DNA of 64,000 bases from Hankyongella ginsenosidimutans (lineage in GTDB: Bacteria; Pseudomonadota; Alphaproteobacteria; Sphingomonadales; Sphingomonadaceae). The first letter of the stretch is position 1. Each line of letters begins with the position of its first letter. The notes beneath the pieces are model-generated. The model was not told the origin of the DNA, did no database searches, and was given only the letters and a program-made list of their open reading frames with translations. This document shows positions 1-10,159 of this stretch, piece after piece. The position numbers and the translations under genes are program-made. The stretch covers positions 1,364,001 through 1,428,000 of the forward strand of contig NZ_CP039704.1 in the NCBI RefSeq assembly GCF_005144965.1, in the 5' to 3' direction.

Positions 1-123
1 GTGCGCACCCGCATGGTGGCCGGCCCGCGCGGCCCGCGCCGGATTGCGGTGCGCCACGGCGTCACCCGCGTGCTGAGCGGCCTGCGCTTCACGCTCGGCA
101 TCATCTTCCACGATGCCGTGTGA
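1..123 (+). CDS. C-terminal end of a probable 2OG-Fe(II) oxygenase (partial)
   Basis: An open frame runs from the window edge to a TGA at 121-123, giving about 40 residues that end LGIIFHDAV. The arrangement [17 protein letters not shown] resembles the last strands of 2-oxoglutarate/Fe(II) dioxygenases, where a His and an Arg near the C-terminus bind iron and 2-oxoglutarate. This is inferred from a short tail only; the body of the gene lies outside the window. It converges with the minus-strand nitroreductase, whose stop is about 18 bases further on. Confidence 0.4.
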   Translation: MRTRMVAGPRGPRRIAVRHGVTRVLSGLRFTLGIIFHDAV

Positions 124-140
124 CAGTCGGTTCTTGACCC

Positions 141-816
141 TCAGAGAAAGCTGGCGATCTCGTGCAGCGGCTTTTTCCAGCGCATGCGCCGGAATGGTGG
201 CACCAGGGGCCGGGTAGCCGGTGACGATGAGCAGGTAAGGCTTTTCATCCTCCGGGCGTCCGCACAGCGCATTGAGGAAACCCATGGGGCTGGGCGTGTG
301 TGTGAGCGTGGCCAGCCCCGCCTGGTGCAGCGCGCACAGCAGGAAACCGGCAGCGATGCTGACCGACTCGGGAACATAGTAATTCTTGCGCAGCTTGCCG
401 TCCGCGCTGCGGCTGCGGCGCGCGCCGAACACCGCGATCAGCCAGGGCGCGCGCTCCAGGAAGCTCTTGTCCGCATCGGTGCCGAGCGGCGCGAGCGCGT
501 CCAGCCATTCCTTGCCGGCCTTGCCGTCGTAGAAGGCGCGCTCCTCGACTTCGGCCGCCGTGCGGATGTCCTGCTTCAGCGCCGGACTGCCGATCACCGT
601 GAAGTGCCAGGGCTGGTGGTTCGCGCCGTTGGGCGCGGTGCCGGCCGCCATCAGGCAGGTCTCGATGATGTCGCGCGGCACCGGCCGGTCGTCGAAGTCG
701 CGCACGGTGTGGCGCCGGCGAATCTGCGCATAGAAGGCTCGCGCCTGCGCCCGCATGTCCTCCACCGGATACTCGGTGTAGTCCGGCAGCGGGACCGGGG
801 CGTACGCGCCTGTCAT
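141..816 (-). CDS. Nitroreductase family protein (frameshift near the C-terminus)
   Basis: FMN-dependent nitroreductase-fold protein of about 225 residues. Family signatures are [15 protein letters not shown] near residues 27-41, [12 protein letters not shown] for phosphate/flavin contact, and [13 protein letters not shown] with [13 protein letters not shown] near the end. The ATG overlaps the dnaN stop (ATGA), so the two are probably co-transcribed. At about 190 a run of A shifts the frame; restoring it gives an ending [10 protein letters not shown] and a stop at 141, as expected for the iodotyrosine-deiodinase/BluB-like branch (RKPLDEI type). Substrate is unknown. The shift looks like a one-base error. 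Confidence 0.8.
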
Positions 817-1921
817 ACCCGCATCGGCATGATGACGTAGAGTGCGGCGCTGCTGTCGCCCTCGCGGATCAGGGTCGGCGCGGCGGCGTCCGCCAGGTGC
901 ATCTGCACCGTCTGGGTGTCGACCTGATTGAGGATGTCGATCAGGTAGCGGGCGTTGAAGCCGACATCGAAGGCGGGTGCGCTGTACTCGGCCTCGATCT
1001 CTTCGGTCGCAGCACCACTCTCAGCCGAGGTCACGGACAGCAGAACCCGGTTCGGCCCGAGCGAGAGCTTGACCGCGCGGGTCTTCTCGGTGGCGATCGC
1101 CGACACCCGGTCCACACCTTCGGCGAGCGCCTTCGGATCGATGGTCAGCAGGCGGTCGTTGGCGGTCGGGATCACCCGCATGTAATCCGGGAAGGTGCCG
1201 TCGATCAGCTTGGAGGTCAGCACCGCGTTGGCGAATTCGAAGCGGATCTTGGACTGGCCGAGGCTGACGCGGATGTCGCCATCGGTCTCGTCGAGCAGCT
1301 TGCGCACCTCCGCGATCGCCTTGCGCGGCACGATGGCGTCCGGCATGCCGACCGCGCCATCCGGCTGCGGAATGGCGACGCGGGCCAGCCGGTGCCCGTC
1401 GGTTGCGACGGCCCGCAGATGCGGGGTGGCCTCATCGGTCACATGCAGGAAGATGCCGTTGAGGTAGTAGCGGGTTTCCTCGGTCGAGATCGCAAAGCGG
1501 GTCTTGTCGATCATCTGCTTCAGGGTGACGCTTGGCAGGGTGAACCCGAAGGGCAGCGCATCGTCCGCGATCACCGGGAAATCGTCACGCGGCAGGGTCG
1601 CGAGCGTGAAGCGGGCGCGACCCGCCGCCACCGCGAGCCGGCCGTCGGCAAGCTTCAGTTCGACCTGCGCGCCGTCTGCGAGTTTGCGCACGATGTCGAA
1701 CAGGGTGTGCGCGGCGACCGTGATGGCGCCGGGGCATCCGTGCGCGCCTCGACCCGTTCGACGATCTGCAGATCGAGGTCGGTCGCCATCAGCTTCAGGC
1801 CGTCGGCATCCGCCTCCAGCAGCACATTCGAAAGAATGGGGATGGTGTTGCGGCGTTCGACGACGGATTGCACATGCGCGAGCGCTTTCAGAAACGCGGC
1901 GCGTTCAACGCGGACCTGCAT
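813..1921 (-). CDS. dnaN: DNA polymerase III beta subunit, sliding clamp (one frameshift)
   Basis: The beta clamp forms a dimeric ring that tethers DNA polymerase III to DNA. Translation from the ATG at 1921 starts [19 protein letters not shown] and contains [13 protein letters not shown] (domain 1), [13 protein letters not shown] (domain 2/3) and the canonical C-terminal VIMPMRV. Corrected length is 369 residues, normal for the family. One base is missing near 1727 (GATGCCCCGG); repairing it reads [18 protein letters not shown]. dnaA is not adjacent upstream and recF is not downstream, so this is not the classical dnaA-dnaN-recF order. The stop overlaps the nitroreductase start. Confidence 0.95.
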
Positions 1922-2066
1922 TCGGTCATCCCTGTTCTTGGCGGTGCCGCCGGAACGGCGACGCCTTTTGCACTTATCCAACGACGGCGGCCTTGGCAGC
2001 CGCTTCTCGTGGAAATTGATAAAGCGCAAGTCGTTGCTCGACAAGGGCCGAGACGCAGGGAAATGC

Positions 2067-2441
2067 TCATTCAAGCGGCTGTGCGTCCGAAACCCGGTAG
2101 GTGAGCATCCGATCCTCGTCGTCGCGGATGGTCACATAGTCGCCGAGGCCGAAACTGTGCCGCTCCAGCTTGAACAGCGGCTCGTCGTCCGCCGTATCGC
2201 TTGCATCGTAATCGAAGAACCAGTTGTGGCCGCGGCGGTTGAGCCGGCCCTGGCGTTTATCCTCATCCGGCGCGAAGCTCTCGACCGTGCAGCGCTGGCG
2301 CGCCGCCAGCCAGGCCGCCTCGTCGATGTGCCCGGCCGCATCGAGCGGCAGCGCGAGCGTATAGCCGCGGGCATCGTCGCCCTCGGGAAAGCCATGGTCG
2401 GGATTGCGCGCAAGTCGCAGTGTGATGCGGGTCAGGGTCAT
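2067..2441 (-). CDS. Conserved hypothetical protein, 124 aa
   Basis: Intact reading frame starting MTLTRITLRLARNP. No signal peptide or membrane segment is visible. It is acidic in the middle, with a tryptophan/aromatic cluster (GHNWFFDYDASD) and an all-beta look (HSFGLGDYVTIRDDE). It resembles, from memory, an unnamed small protein family common in alphaproteobacteria; no catalytic motif can be recognised and I assign no function. It reads in the same direction as dnaN with 145 bases between them. Confidence 0.7.
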   Translation of the reverse strand: MTLTRITLRLARNPDHGFPEGDDARGYTLALPLDAAGHIDEAAWLAARQRCTVESFAPDEDKRQGRLNRRGHNWFFDYDASDTADDEPLFKLERHSFGLGDYVTIRDDEDRMLTYRVSDAQPLE

Positions 2442-2510
2442 GGTTGGTCCTCCTGGCGGTCAGTCTGCCGTGCGACGCCTGGCACGCCTTGATACGGATC
2501 AAACGTTGTG

Positions 2511-2566
2511 ACTGAGGACCTGATTCACGCCTCAGATCGATTCAATCTGAAACGATCAACGTCTAG
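2511..2566. repeat. Intergenic palindromic repeat, GTGA-hairpin family (copy 1)
   Basis: Read on the minus strand: CTAGACGTTGAT, then C, inner arm GTTTCAGAT, a loop, inner arm ATCTGAGGC, then GTGA and outer arm ATCAGGTCC. It matches the copies at 5360, 11001, 16616, 38209 and 44750. Its left end supplies the TAG stop codon of scoB. Confidence 0.75.
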
Positions 2567-3228
2567 CAGGCCAGTGTGTAATGCGCCGTGGTCTTCGATT
2601 TCACCTCGTCCACGGTCACGCCCGGCGCCAGCTCGATCAGCGCGAACGGACTCGCATGATCCTTGCGCTCGAACACCGCGAGGTCGGTGATGATCATGTC
2701 CACGACATTGCGGCCGGTCAGCGGCAAGGTGCAGGTCGGGATGAACTTCGGGTCGCCGTTCTTGGAGACATGCTCCATGACCACGACGATGCGTTTCACG
2801 CCCGCCACCAGGTCCATGGCGCCGCCCATGCCCTTGATGAGTTTGCCGGGGATCATCCAGTTCGCGATGTCCCCACCCTCGGAGATTTCCATCGCGCCGA
2901 GCACCGTCAGATCGATATGGCCGCCCCGGATCATGGCGAAGCTGGCCGCACTGTCGAAATAGGCCGAGTGCGGCAGCTCGCTGATCGTCTGCTTGCCGGC
3001 GTTGATCAGGTCCGCGTCGACCTCGTCCTCGTAGGGGAACGGGCCAATGCCGAGCATGCCGTTCTCGCTCTGCAGCGTCACCTGCATGCCATCGGGGATG
3101 TGGTTGGCGACCAGCGTCGGGATGCCGATGCCGAGGTTGACGTAATAGCCGTCCTGCAGTTCGCGCGCCGCGCGGGCGGCCATGTCGTCACGGGTCCAGC
3201 CCTTGGCCAGTGTGTCCTGCGTGGTCAT
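2563..3228 (-). CDS. scoB: 3-oxoacid CoA-transferase subunit B
   Basis: Beta subunit of succinyl-CoA:3-ketoacid (acetoacetate) CoA-transferase, which moves CoA between succinyl-CoA and acetoacetate in ketone-body and PHB use. The 221-residue product has the active-site motif [13 protein letters not shown], whose Glu forms the CoA thioester, and the nearby [15 protein letters not shown]. The length is typical. It lies 17 bases downstream of scoA on the same strand, so they form a two-gene operon. Its TAG stop falls inside the neighbouring palindromic repeat. The frame is intact. Confidence 0.93.
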   Translation of the reverse strand: MTTQDTLAKGWTRDDMAARAARELQDGYYVNLGIGIPTLVANHIPDGMQVTLQSENGMLGIGPFPYEDEVDADLINAGKQTISELPHSAYFDSAASFAMIRGGHIDLTVLGAMEISEGGDIANWMIPGKLIKGMGGAMDLVAGVKRIVVVMEHVSKNGDPKFIPTCTLPLTGRNVVDMIITDLAVFERKDHASPFALIELAPGVTVDEVKSKTTAHYTLAC

Positions 3229-3245
3229 GCGTGGCTCCTCTTCCC

Positions 3246-3950
3246 TCAGGCCGCAACCCGTTGTCGAACCGTGCGGAACTCTATTCTCTTGTCGTACGGG
3301 CTGCCGACGATCAGGCGCTTTACATAGACGCCGGGCAGATGGATGTGATCCGGGTCCAGGCTGCCGGCCGGCACCAGTTCCTCGACCTCGGCGACGCAGA
3401 CCCTGCCGCAGGTCGCCGCCGGGACGTTGAAGTTGCGCGCGGTCTTGCGGAACACGAGGTTGCCGGTTTCGTCCGCCTTCCAGGCTTTCACGATCGAGAG
3501 ATCGGCGAAGATCCCGCGCTCCAGGATATATTCCTGGCCATCGAAGATCTTGTGCTCCTTGCCCTCGGCAACGGCCGTGCCAAGCCCGGTCTTGGTGTAG
3601 AAGCCGGGGATGCCGGCGCCACCCGCGCGCATGCGCTCCGCCAGCGTACCTTGCGGGCAGAATTCGACATCGAGCTCGCCGGCCAGATACTGCCGCTCGA
3701 ACTCCTTGTTTTCGCCGACATAGGAGGAGATCATCTTCCGGATCTGACGGCTGCGCAGAAGCTTGCCGAGGCCGACGTTGTCAATCCCGGCGTTGTTGGA
3801 TGCGATGGTCAGGCCCTTCACCCCGGAATCGACGATGGCGTCGATCAGGCGCTCCGGGATGCCGCACAGCCCGAAGCCGCCGGCGGCGATCAGCATGTCG
3901 TCATGCAACAGGCCATCCAGCGCCTCAGCAGCGGTTTGTCGAAGCTTCAT
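3246..3950 (-). CDS. scoA: 3-oxoacid CoA-transferase subunit A
   Basis: Alpha subunit partnering ScoB. The CoA-transferase family I signature [13 protein letters not shown] lies near residues 20-32, and the C-terminal half contains [19 protein letters not shown] chose the ATG at 3950 because a strong ribosome site (GGGAGGGTGAGC) precedes it; an upstream in-frame ATG at 4040 would add 30 atypical residues. Length is 234 aa, normal. It is the promoter-proximal gene of the scoAB pair and reads intact. Confidence 0.93.
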   Translation of the reverse strand: MKLRQTAAEALDGLLHDDMLIAAGGFGLCGIPERLIDAIVDSGVKGLTIASNNAGIDNVGLGKLLRSRQIRKMISSYVGENKEFERQYLAGELDVEFCPQGTLAERMRAGGAGIPGFYTKTGLGTAVAEGKEHKIFDGQEYILERGIFADLSIVKAWKADETGNLVFRKTARNFNVPAATCGRVCVAEVEELVPAGSLDPDHIHLPGVYVKRLIVGSPYDKRIEFRTVRQRVAA

Positions 3951-4089
3951 GCTCACCCTCCCGAATGTCTTGATGGGATTTACGAGCCGGCCCGCCAACC
4001 GGTCAACCCCGTAGCCAACGAACAGTCTCAATTCCGCCACCGGCCAGGAAGCAGTTGCCGCACTAGATTAAAGCGTGCAGGAACATCCC

Positions 4090-4763
4090 ATGCTCCCGCC
4101 ACGCCTGCCTGTCCTGTACCTCGCTCGCCATGTGCAGACCATTCACAACGCGGTCGGCATTTTGCAGGACGCGAAAACCACACACCGCTGAGCACGCGCG
4201 GCTTCCGGCAGGCGGAAGCCATGGGGCAGGCCCTGCGCGCGCATTTCGGGCCGAGCCCCGTGCTGGCGCTCTGGTGCTCGTCGGCCGGCCGCACCCAGCA
4301 GACGCTGTCGCTGATCGCCGAGCATCTCAATCTCAGCTTCTTTACCGCTGCCAGCGACGCCCGCCTCGATGAAATCGACGTCGGCAGCTGGCAACACCGG
4401 CATATCCGCGAGGTCGAGGCCGAGCTTGGTCGGCCGGTGCTGGACCGAAAGCGGCGCCTGTTCACCGAGCCGGCGCCGGACGGCGAGTGGTACGACGCCA
4501 TTGCAGACCGCCTGACCTCCTGGCTTCATGACGTCGCCGACAGCCCGCAGCCTATCCTGGCCATAAGCCACGGGTTCACCACCCGGATTCTGCGCGGCCT
4601 GCTGACCGGCGGCGATGTGCCGGATGTGACGCCGCCCGTCGCCGTCGCCCTGGCTCGCCCGCTGCCGCAAGGCAGCATCGTACGCATCGAGGCTGGCGTC
4701 GAGACGGTCATACACCTTGGCGATGGCCCTGTCCCGGCGCCGGCGACTGGCGACGGTGGCTAA
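4090..4763 (+). CDS. Histidine phosphatase family protein (frameshift; RHG changed to RHV)
   Basis: Phosphoglycerate-mutase-like phosphatase of about 224 residues. Visible landmarks are LARHVQTIHN at the N-terminus (family RHG motif with Val for Gly), GRENHTPLSTRGFRQAEAMG, CSSAGRTQQTL, DEIDVGSWQ and the second catalytic His in AISHGFTTRILRGL. Reading from the ATG at 4090 requires one added base near 4170 (CAGGACGC); otherwise the frame ends after 33 codons. The substrate is not predictable. The IalB gene begins inside its last 40 bases, suggesting translational coupling. Confidence 0.78.
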
Positions 4764-5261
4764 AACACCGTTCCTCCTCCTTCTGATGGTGCTGGCGCAG
4801 CCGGCGCAGGCCGCACGCACCCAGCTTGGCGTGTTCGGCGCCTGGGCGGCGCTGCGCGATACACGCCCGACATTGACCTGCTACGTGATCGCCGAAATCC
4901 CCAACAGCCTGTCCGGCAAGCGCCGCGGCCCGAACTACCTAAGCGTCGCCATCGCGCCGCGACGCGGCATTGAGGCGCAAATTCACTGGGCTGCGGGTTT
5001 CCCGATCGCCGATGAGCATCCGGTGAGCCTGACGGCCGGAGACCGCCGGTTCACCCTGCTGCCCCGCGGTGAAAGCGCCTGGCGCCGGACGCTGCAACCG
5101 ACGCGCAGATCGTCAACAGCCTGCGCCGCCTGCGCAGCGTGACGCTGGCCGCGCGCTCGCTGCGCGGGACCCAGGTCGCCGAGCAATTGCCCCTGGAAGG
5201 TTTCAGCGCCGCTTTCGACACCGCACAGTCCGCCTGCGGTTCTCGGGAGGCGCGCCCTTGA
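4723..5261 (+). CDS. Invasion-associated locus B (IalB)-like periplasmic protein (frameshift)
   Basis: The N-terminus is a signal peptide (SRRRRLATVAK, then FLLLLMVLAQPAQA). The mature part has the IalB pattern: FGAWAALRDT, a TCYVIAE cysteine, then, after a one-base repair near 5083, VTLAARSLRGTQVAE, LEGFSAAFDTAQSACG and the stop at 5261. IalB proteins are widespread in alphaproteobacteria; the Bartonella founder is linked to erythrocyte invasion, but most homologues have no known role. Start could be ATG 4723 or the TTG two codons earlier. It overlaps the phosphatase gene by about 41 bases. Confidence 0.75.
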
Positions 5262-5579
5262 CCCTTCGCGGCTGCGAGATGAAAAATAGAGCGTAGACAA
5301 GCTCTTGCGCGCTTTCCTTCTTGGCGAACACGCGAATTAAGCATAAACTGCCCTCAGGTTAGACCCTGATCGATTCAATCTGAAACGACCAAGGTCTATA
5401 AATTTGAAAAGAGCCTGATTCACGCCATCGGTTGAAGCAATCATGCTTCAACCTCAACCGATCAGGCTCTAAGCGGGTATGCTTCGTAATGCTAGTCATC
5501 GAGCCTGCGACGGTACGCGCTGCAAACAATAAGGCTCTTTCGCCGGGTTGAGGCCTGGCGCATGCAGGGGAGTGCGCGC
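5262..5579. other. Intergenic region, no gene seen
   Basis: 318 bases without a supportable gene. It holds the two-module palindromic repeat at 5360-5472. The 100 bases after the repeat should contain the promoter and ribosome site for the PstS-OmpA gene, but I see no convincing boxes. Confidence 0.6.
5360..5472. repeat. Two-module palindromic repeat (copy 2)
   Basis: Module A (TAGACCCTGATC to AAGGTCTA) has lost its left inner arm. Module B is complete: AGAGCCTGAT-TCAC-gcca-TCGGTTGA, a small GCTTCAACC hairpin, then CAACCGATCAGGCTCT. The two modules are joined by an A/T-rich linker ending GAAA. The same A-linker-B order occurs at 11001-11125 and 16616-16741. Confidence 0.8.
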
Positions 5580-7104
5580 ATGGACCGTGACCGCTATTCC
5601 GTACCCGACGGCAGCGAGGGTCGTACTGCCAGACAAATCTTGAAGTGGGCGGCGGTGGCCGCCCTTTTCTGTTTATCGGACTTATCATCTCTTCGCTGGT
5701 CGACCTGACGCCGCAGGTCAACGCCATCAAGCGCGCGCTTGCCGGCAAGAACGACGGGGCCGCCGACGAGGCTGCCTACAGCGGGCCGGCGACGCGCACC
5801 CAGATGCCGCACTACCTGCTGAAGTTCGCGGGATCGAACTCCGTTGGCGGCGAGTTGTTGCCGCATCTGGCGGCGGGCTATCTCGCAACGCTTGGCGCGA
5901 CGGAAATCGAAATCCATCAGCGCGTGGACGACAAGGGCATGCCGATCCCCGAGCGGGTAGTCAGCGGGACGTTGGACGGCAAGCTCGTCGGCATCGAGGT
6001 CATGGCCTACGGCTCCGGCACCGCCTTCGACGCGCTCTCCGCCAGCAAGGCCGACATCGGCATGTCGTCCCGGCCGGTCAAGAAACTGGAGGAGATTTAC
6101 ATCCGCAACCAGGGCGCGCTGACCAGCGCCGGCGCCGAGCACATCATCGCGGTCGATGGCATCGCGGTGATCGTCCACCCGTCGAACCCGCTCACCCAAC
6201 TGTCCCGCGCACAAATCCAGAAGGCGTTTGTCGGCGAGATCAGCACCTGGAGCGAACTCGGCGTGCCGATCTCCGGGCCGATCGACTTCTACGCCCGCGA
6301 CGACCGCTCCGGCACTTACGACGGCTTCAAGGACATCGTCCTCAAGGAAGTCCCGCTACGCACGACGCAGATCAAGCGCTTCGCCGACAGCGAGCTGCTG
6401 GAAAAGGCAGTCTCCGGCGATCCGAACGGGCTTGGGTTCGTGGGGCTGCCCTACATCCGCAAAGCGAAGGTGCTGGCGGTCGCGGACGGCGCGCTACCGG
6501 CGATCACTCCCAGCCGCTATTCGATCAAGAAAGAAACCTACCTGCTCTCGCGCCGGCTGTATCTCTATACCCCGACGCCGACGACGTCGCCGCACGTCTT
6601 CCCGTTCGTCACCTTCGTCCTCGGCGACAAAGGCCAGAGCATCGTCAACAAGCTCGGCTTTACGACCTCTCGCTCTCCGGCCCGCCCGACAAGGCCGGCG
6701 CCGCGGCTGCGCCCTGCATGCTGAGCGACCAGTGGCGCGGCGACCGCAACGACTATTGCCGGCTGCGACAGTCGACGACCCCGGTGGAGGCGGCGTTCCG
6801 CTTCAAGCCAAACAGCGACGAACCGGACAACCGCGCCATCCGCGACATGACGCGCCTGACGGACCTGGTGGCGAAGAAACCGGGCCTCAAATTTGCGCTG
6901 GCTTCCTTTGCAGACGCCTCAGTGCCCTACGATCAGGCATGCGCCAAGACTCGCGAGCGTGCCAAGAGCCTCTCTGAGACGCTGAAGACTCTGGGGATTA
7001 CGGTATCCGAGACGCACGCCTATTGCAGCGAATTGCCCCTGCGCGACGGTACGGACGCGGTCGCCAAACTGTCGAACAATCGAGTCGAACTATTTGCTCG
7101 ATAG
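5580..7104 (+). CDS. PstS-like phosphate-binding domain fused to an OmpA domain (two frameshifts)
   Basis: Corrected length is about 508 residues. The order is a short cytoplasmic head (MDRDRYSVPDGSEG), one membrane helix (LFIGLIISSLVDLT, residues about 30-45), a periplasmic binding-protein domain of the PstS type (FAGSNSVGGELLPHLA; GSGTAFDALSASKADIGMSS; DDRSGTYDGF), then a C-terminal OmpA-like domain (EAAFRFKPNSDEPDNRAI; TRERAKSLSETLKTLGI; LSNNRVELF). The fusion could bind phosphate or a related ligand while holding peptidoglycan. No pstCAB is nearby. One T is missing from TTTT near 5668 and one from TTT near 6671; restoring them joins the parts. Confidence 0.85.
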
Positions 7105-7173
7105 GAGGTAGCGTCGCGGCTTGAAATTGATGCCCTCCAGGGGATAGCCAGGGCTGGAAATTGAGGAGTGACC

Positions 7174-7638
7174 ATGAGCCGCCCACCCCTGCCACCGTTC
7201 ACCGCCGAGACCGCTGCCCAGAAGGCCCGCATGGCCGAGGATGCATGGAACAGCCGCGACCCCGCGAAGGTCGCGCTCGCCTACACGCCGGGCAGCCGAT
7301 GGCGCAATCGCGCGGAATTCATCACCGGGCGCAGCGAGATCGAGGCATTCCTGACCCGAAAATGGGTCAAGGAACTGGACTATCGCCTGATCAAGGAGGT
7401 CTGGGCGTTCACAGATGCCCGCATCGCCGTGCGCTTCGTCTATGAATGGCGCGACGATAGCGGCAATTGGTTCCGCTCCTGCGGCAATGAGAACTGGCTG
7501 TTCGATGCCGACGGCTACATGGCCGAGCGCCACGCCAGCATCAACGACGTCCCGATCCGCGAACAGGAGCGCAAGTTCCACTGGCCGCTTGGTCGCCGCC
7601 CGGACGATCATCCCGGCCTCAGCGCGCTGGGGCTCTAA
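7174..7638 (+). CDS. DUF1348 family protein (NTF2-like fold)
   Basis: 154-residue intact protein beginning [20 protein letters not shown]. The family hallmarks are [43 protein letters not shown] and [23 protein letters not shown]1348 proteins have a cone-shaped NTF2-like fold and are suspected ligand-binding or small-molecule enzymes; no function is proven. The ATG at 7174 is preferred over the GTG two codons upstream because it follows GAGGAG at a good distance. It converges with the Nudix gene; the two stop codons overlap. Confidence 0.85.
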   Translation: MSRPPLPPFTAETAAQKARMAEDAWNSRDPAKVALAYTPGSRWRNRAEFITGRSEIEAFLTRKWVKELDYRLIKEVWAFTDARIAVRFVYEWRDDSGNWFRSCGNENWLFDADGYMAERHASINDVPIREQERKFHWPLGRRPDDHPGLSALGL

Positions 7639-8178
7639 CGCTCGCTGGCGAGGACGGCGGCGGCATACCAGACCTTGATGTCGATGGGCTTGCCGTTGGC
7701 CTGCTGGACGGTCAGCCAGCCAAGCAGCGCATCGAGCCGCACCCGGTGGACCGCGATGCCTTCCTCCGGCGTACCGCCGCCGGGGCCGATGCGCGTCAGA
7801 TGCGTCGCCCGGAACACCGAAATCGATTCGCGCGCCAAGCCGGGGAGGACGCCGCCGAGCACAGCAGTCGCCAGTTGCGGGCGCGAAAGCCGGTTTCCTC
7901 CTCCAGTTCGCGCTGGGCGGCGTCCAGCAGCGGCTCCTCGGCGGTCGCCGAGTCGTCGCCGACCAGCCCTGCCGGCAGCTCGATGGTGGTGCGGTTGTAG
8001 GATGCGCGCCACTGCTCAACCAGAACCAGCTCCGGTGCGTCCGTGGTGGCGATGACGGCGATCGCGCCACGCGCGCCGCGTCCTTCGGTGCGCACCGCAT
8101 ATTCCCAGCGCCCGCGCGCCCAGAGTTCAAGGAAGCGCCCCTGCCCCAGACGGCGGGGTCAGCGTCACGGTCGTGCAT
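7635..8178 (-). CDS. Nudix hydrolase, ADP-ribose pyrophosphatase type (two frameshifts)
   Basis: Nudix enzymes hydrolyse nucleoside diphosphates linked to another group. The Nudix box is seen as [20 protein letters not shown] followed by [12 protein letters not shown], with several extra residues between the Gly and the REL-EE-G core compared with the classic spacing. Upstream, [19 protein letters not shown] and [19 protein letters not shown] are typical of ADP-ribose pyrophosphatases; downstream is [14 protein letters not shown]. One shift near 8150 (GGGG run) and one near 7870 split the gene. Corrected length is about 181 aa. Confidence 0.75.
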
Positions 8179-8317
8179 CGGTCAAGCCTCTTGGTTCGCG
8201 CCGCATGTGGCGCGTTTTCGCGCCCGCGGCAACGGGGAAACGCGAGAGGCCGTGGGTTATACCAGAGTGCATGGGGTTTGACCCATACCCGTCATTCCAG
8301 CGGAGTAATGTCTCAGC

Positions 8318-8420
8318 TTGAAAAGTCCGCTCGTGGTGAGCTGAGACAGAACCACGGGCCGCTCAGCCCTTCTGTCAAAGCTCAGGATAGCGTCATCCCG
8401 GTTTGCGCCGGGATAACGCT
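8318..8420. repeat. Composite intergenic repeat, reverse-oriented relative
   Basis: AAAAGTCCGCTCGTGGTGAGCT, then AGAACCACG and CCGCTCAGCCCTTC lead into a GCTCAGGAT segment and a GATAGCGTCATCCC/GGGATAACGCTATC palindrome. The first half is the reverse complement of segments in the elements at 30224 and 44575. Confidence 0.65.
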
Positions 8421-8469
8421 ATCCAGATAGGTTCAGTTCAGTGTGCCTTGGTCTTGGGGCCTGACCCTT

Positions 8470-8531
8470 GAGCCTGATCGGTTGAGGTTGAAGCATATGT
8501 GCTTCAACCGAAGGCGTGAATCATGGTCTAG
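8470..8531. repeat. GTGA-hairpin repeat, chimaeric copy (copy 3)
   Basis: Begins with module B (GAGCCTGATCGGTTGAGG, then the GAAGCATATGTGCTTC hairpin) but ends with module A (GGCGTGAATCATGGTCTAG). The outer arms therefore do not match beyond GAT/ATC, as expected for recombination between the two modules. Confidence 0.7.
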
Positions 8532-8547
8532 CAAGATATTGTTTCTC

Positions 8548-8619
8548 GTGTCGTTTTCAGGATCGAAGTTCGCTTGATCGCCCGATATCATGGTGGAACG
8601 AACTTCGATCCCACGACAC
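8548..8619. repeat. Two-step interrupted hairpin
   Basis: Outer arm GTGTCG, seven unpaired bases, inner arm GATCGAAGTTCG, a loop of about 28 bases, inner arm CGAACTTCGATC, CCA, outer arm CGACAC. The next bases read TAGTCGGTTGAG. The sequence is unrelated to the other repeats but the design matches those at 37129, 38602 and 38691. Confidence 0.75.
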
Positions 8620-8649
8620 TAGTCGGTTGAGGTGGAAAGCAATGCCGCC

Positions 8650-9690
<1,041 letters not shown>

Positions 9691-9798
9691 AACCAATATA
9701 TGGCGTAAACCACCAATTCTTGGCAATAAATTTAACGACCAAATTGGAAACCAATATTTTTACCCAGACTTTACAATGGTTTAGACTTGGCGCACGAC

Positions 9799-9816
9799 TT
9801 GGCACGCCTTCTGCAA
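9799..9816 (+). promoter_or_regulatory. Sigma-54 (-24/-12) promoter of the psp operon
   Basis: TTGGCACGCCTTCTGCAA matches the consensus TGGCAC-N5-TTGC. GG lies at 9801-9802 and GC at 9813-9814, with the required 10 bases between them, predicting a start near 9826. It lies between divergent pspF and pspA. Short palindromes upstream (CCAATTCTTGG near 9713 and CCAAATTGG near 9739) are candidate PspF enhancer sites. Confidence 0.88.
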
Positions 9817-9874
9817 TCTTACTGGCATCAGCCCACACAGGGCGAACAAGATCACAGCAAGAGGGAACACTGCC

Positions 9875-10159
9875 ATGACCGCCAATTTCTTTTCATCGTC
9901 CGTCGTTCGCGCCCTGGTAGGCGTCGTCTGCGGCGGACTCGTCGCAACGACCCTGATCCTGGCCGCTGTCGGCCCAGCGATCGCCCGGCACCGCAACCGA
10001 CCTGCACCGTCGCTTACTAGGAGACGGCAACGCCTCCAAGGCCCGACGCAGGTCCGTCAACAGGAGTACAACGCATGGGTATCTTTTCTCGCCTCGGCGA
10101 CATCATCTCGGCCAACGTCAGCGACCTGCTGGAGCGCGCCGAAGACCCCGCGAAGATGA
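9875..10159 (+). CDS. Possible small membrane protein leading the psp operon (3' end uncertain)
   Basis: An ATG at 9875 about 49 bases after the predicted psp transcription start opens MTANFFSSSVVRALVGVVC with a clear hydrophobic stretch (LVGVVCGGLVATTLILAAVG) and a basic tail (ARHRNRP). As read, the frame runs 85 bases into pspA, which is unlikely; a one-base error would end it at the TAG at 10018-10020. I recognise no family. The helix and its place in the operon favour a real gene of about 45-50 residues. Confidence 0.4.
   Translation: MTANFFSSSVVRALVGVVCGGLVATTLILAAVGPAIARHRNRPAPSLTRRRQRLQGPTQVRQQEYNAWVSFLASATSSRPTSATCWSAPKTPRR

Larger units (their letters stand above)
8179..8649. other. 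Repeat-rich intergenic region, no gene seen
   Basis: 471 bases between the Nudix start and the pspF stop. It holds a diverged copy of the CCGCTCAGCCCTTC/GCTCAGG composite element (about 8318-8420, next to a GTCATCCCGGTTTGCGCCGG hairpin), a GTGA-family hairpin at 8470-8531 and a two-step hairpin at 8548-8619. No coding signal is convincing. Confidence 0.6.

Noticed and set aside
813-1921. A replication origin near dnaN
   Set aside because: No dnaA gene, no cluster of DnaA boxes and no AT-rich unwinding region was seen on either side.
897-2492. Long plus-strand open frames opposite dnaN (and similar ones opposite rpoC at 18971-20791 and rpoB at 22482-24962)
   Set aside because: They mirror strongly conserved genes and have low-complexity Arg/His/Asp-rich translations. 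Antisense frames stay open by chance in GC-rich DNA.
3951-4040. Upstream ATG extension of scoA
   Set aside because: The extra 30 residues lack family similarity, whereas the ATG at 3950 has a strong ribosome-binding site and matches the usual N-terminus.
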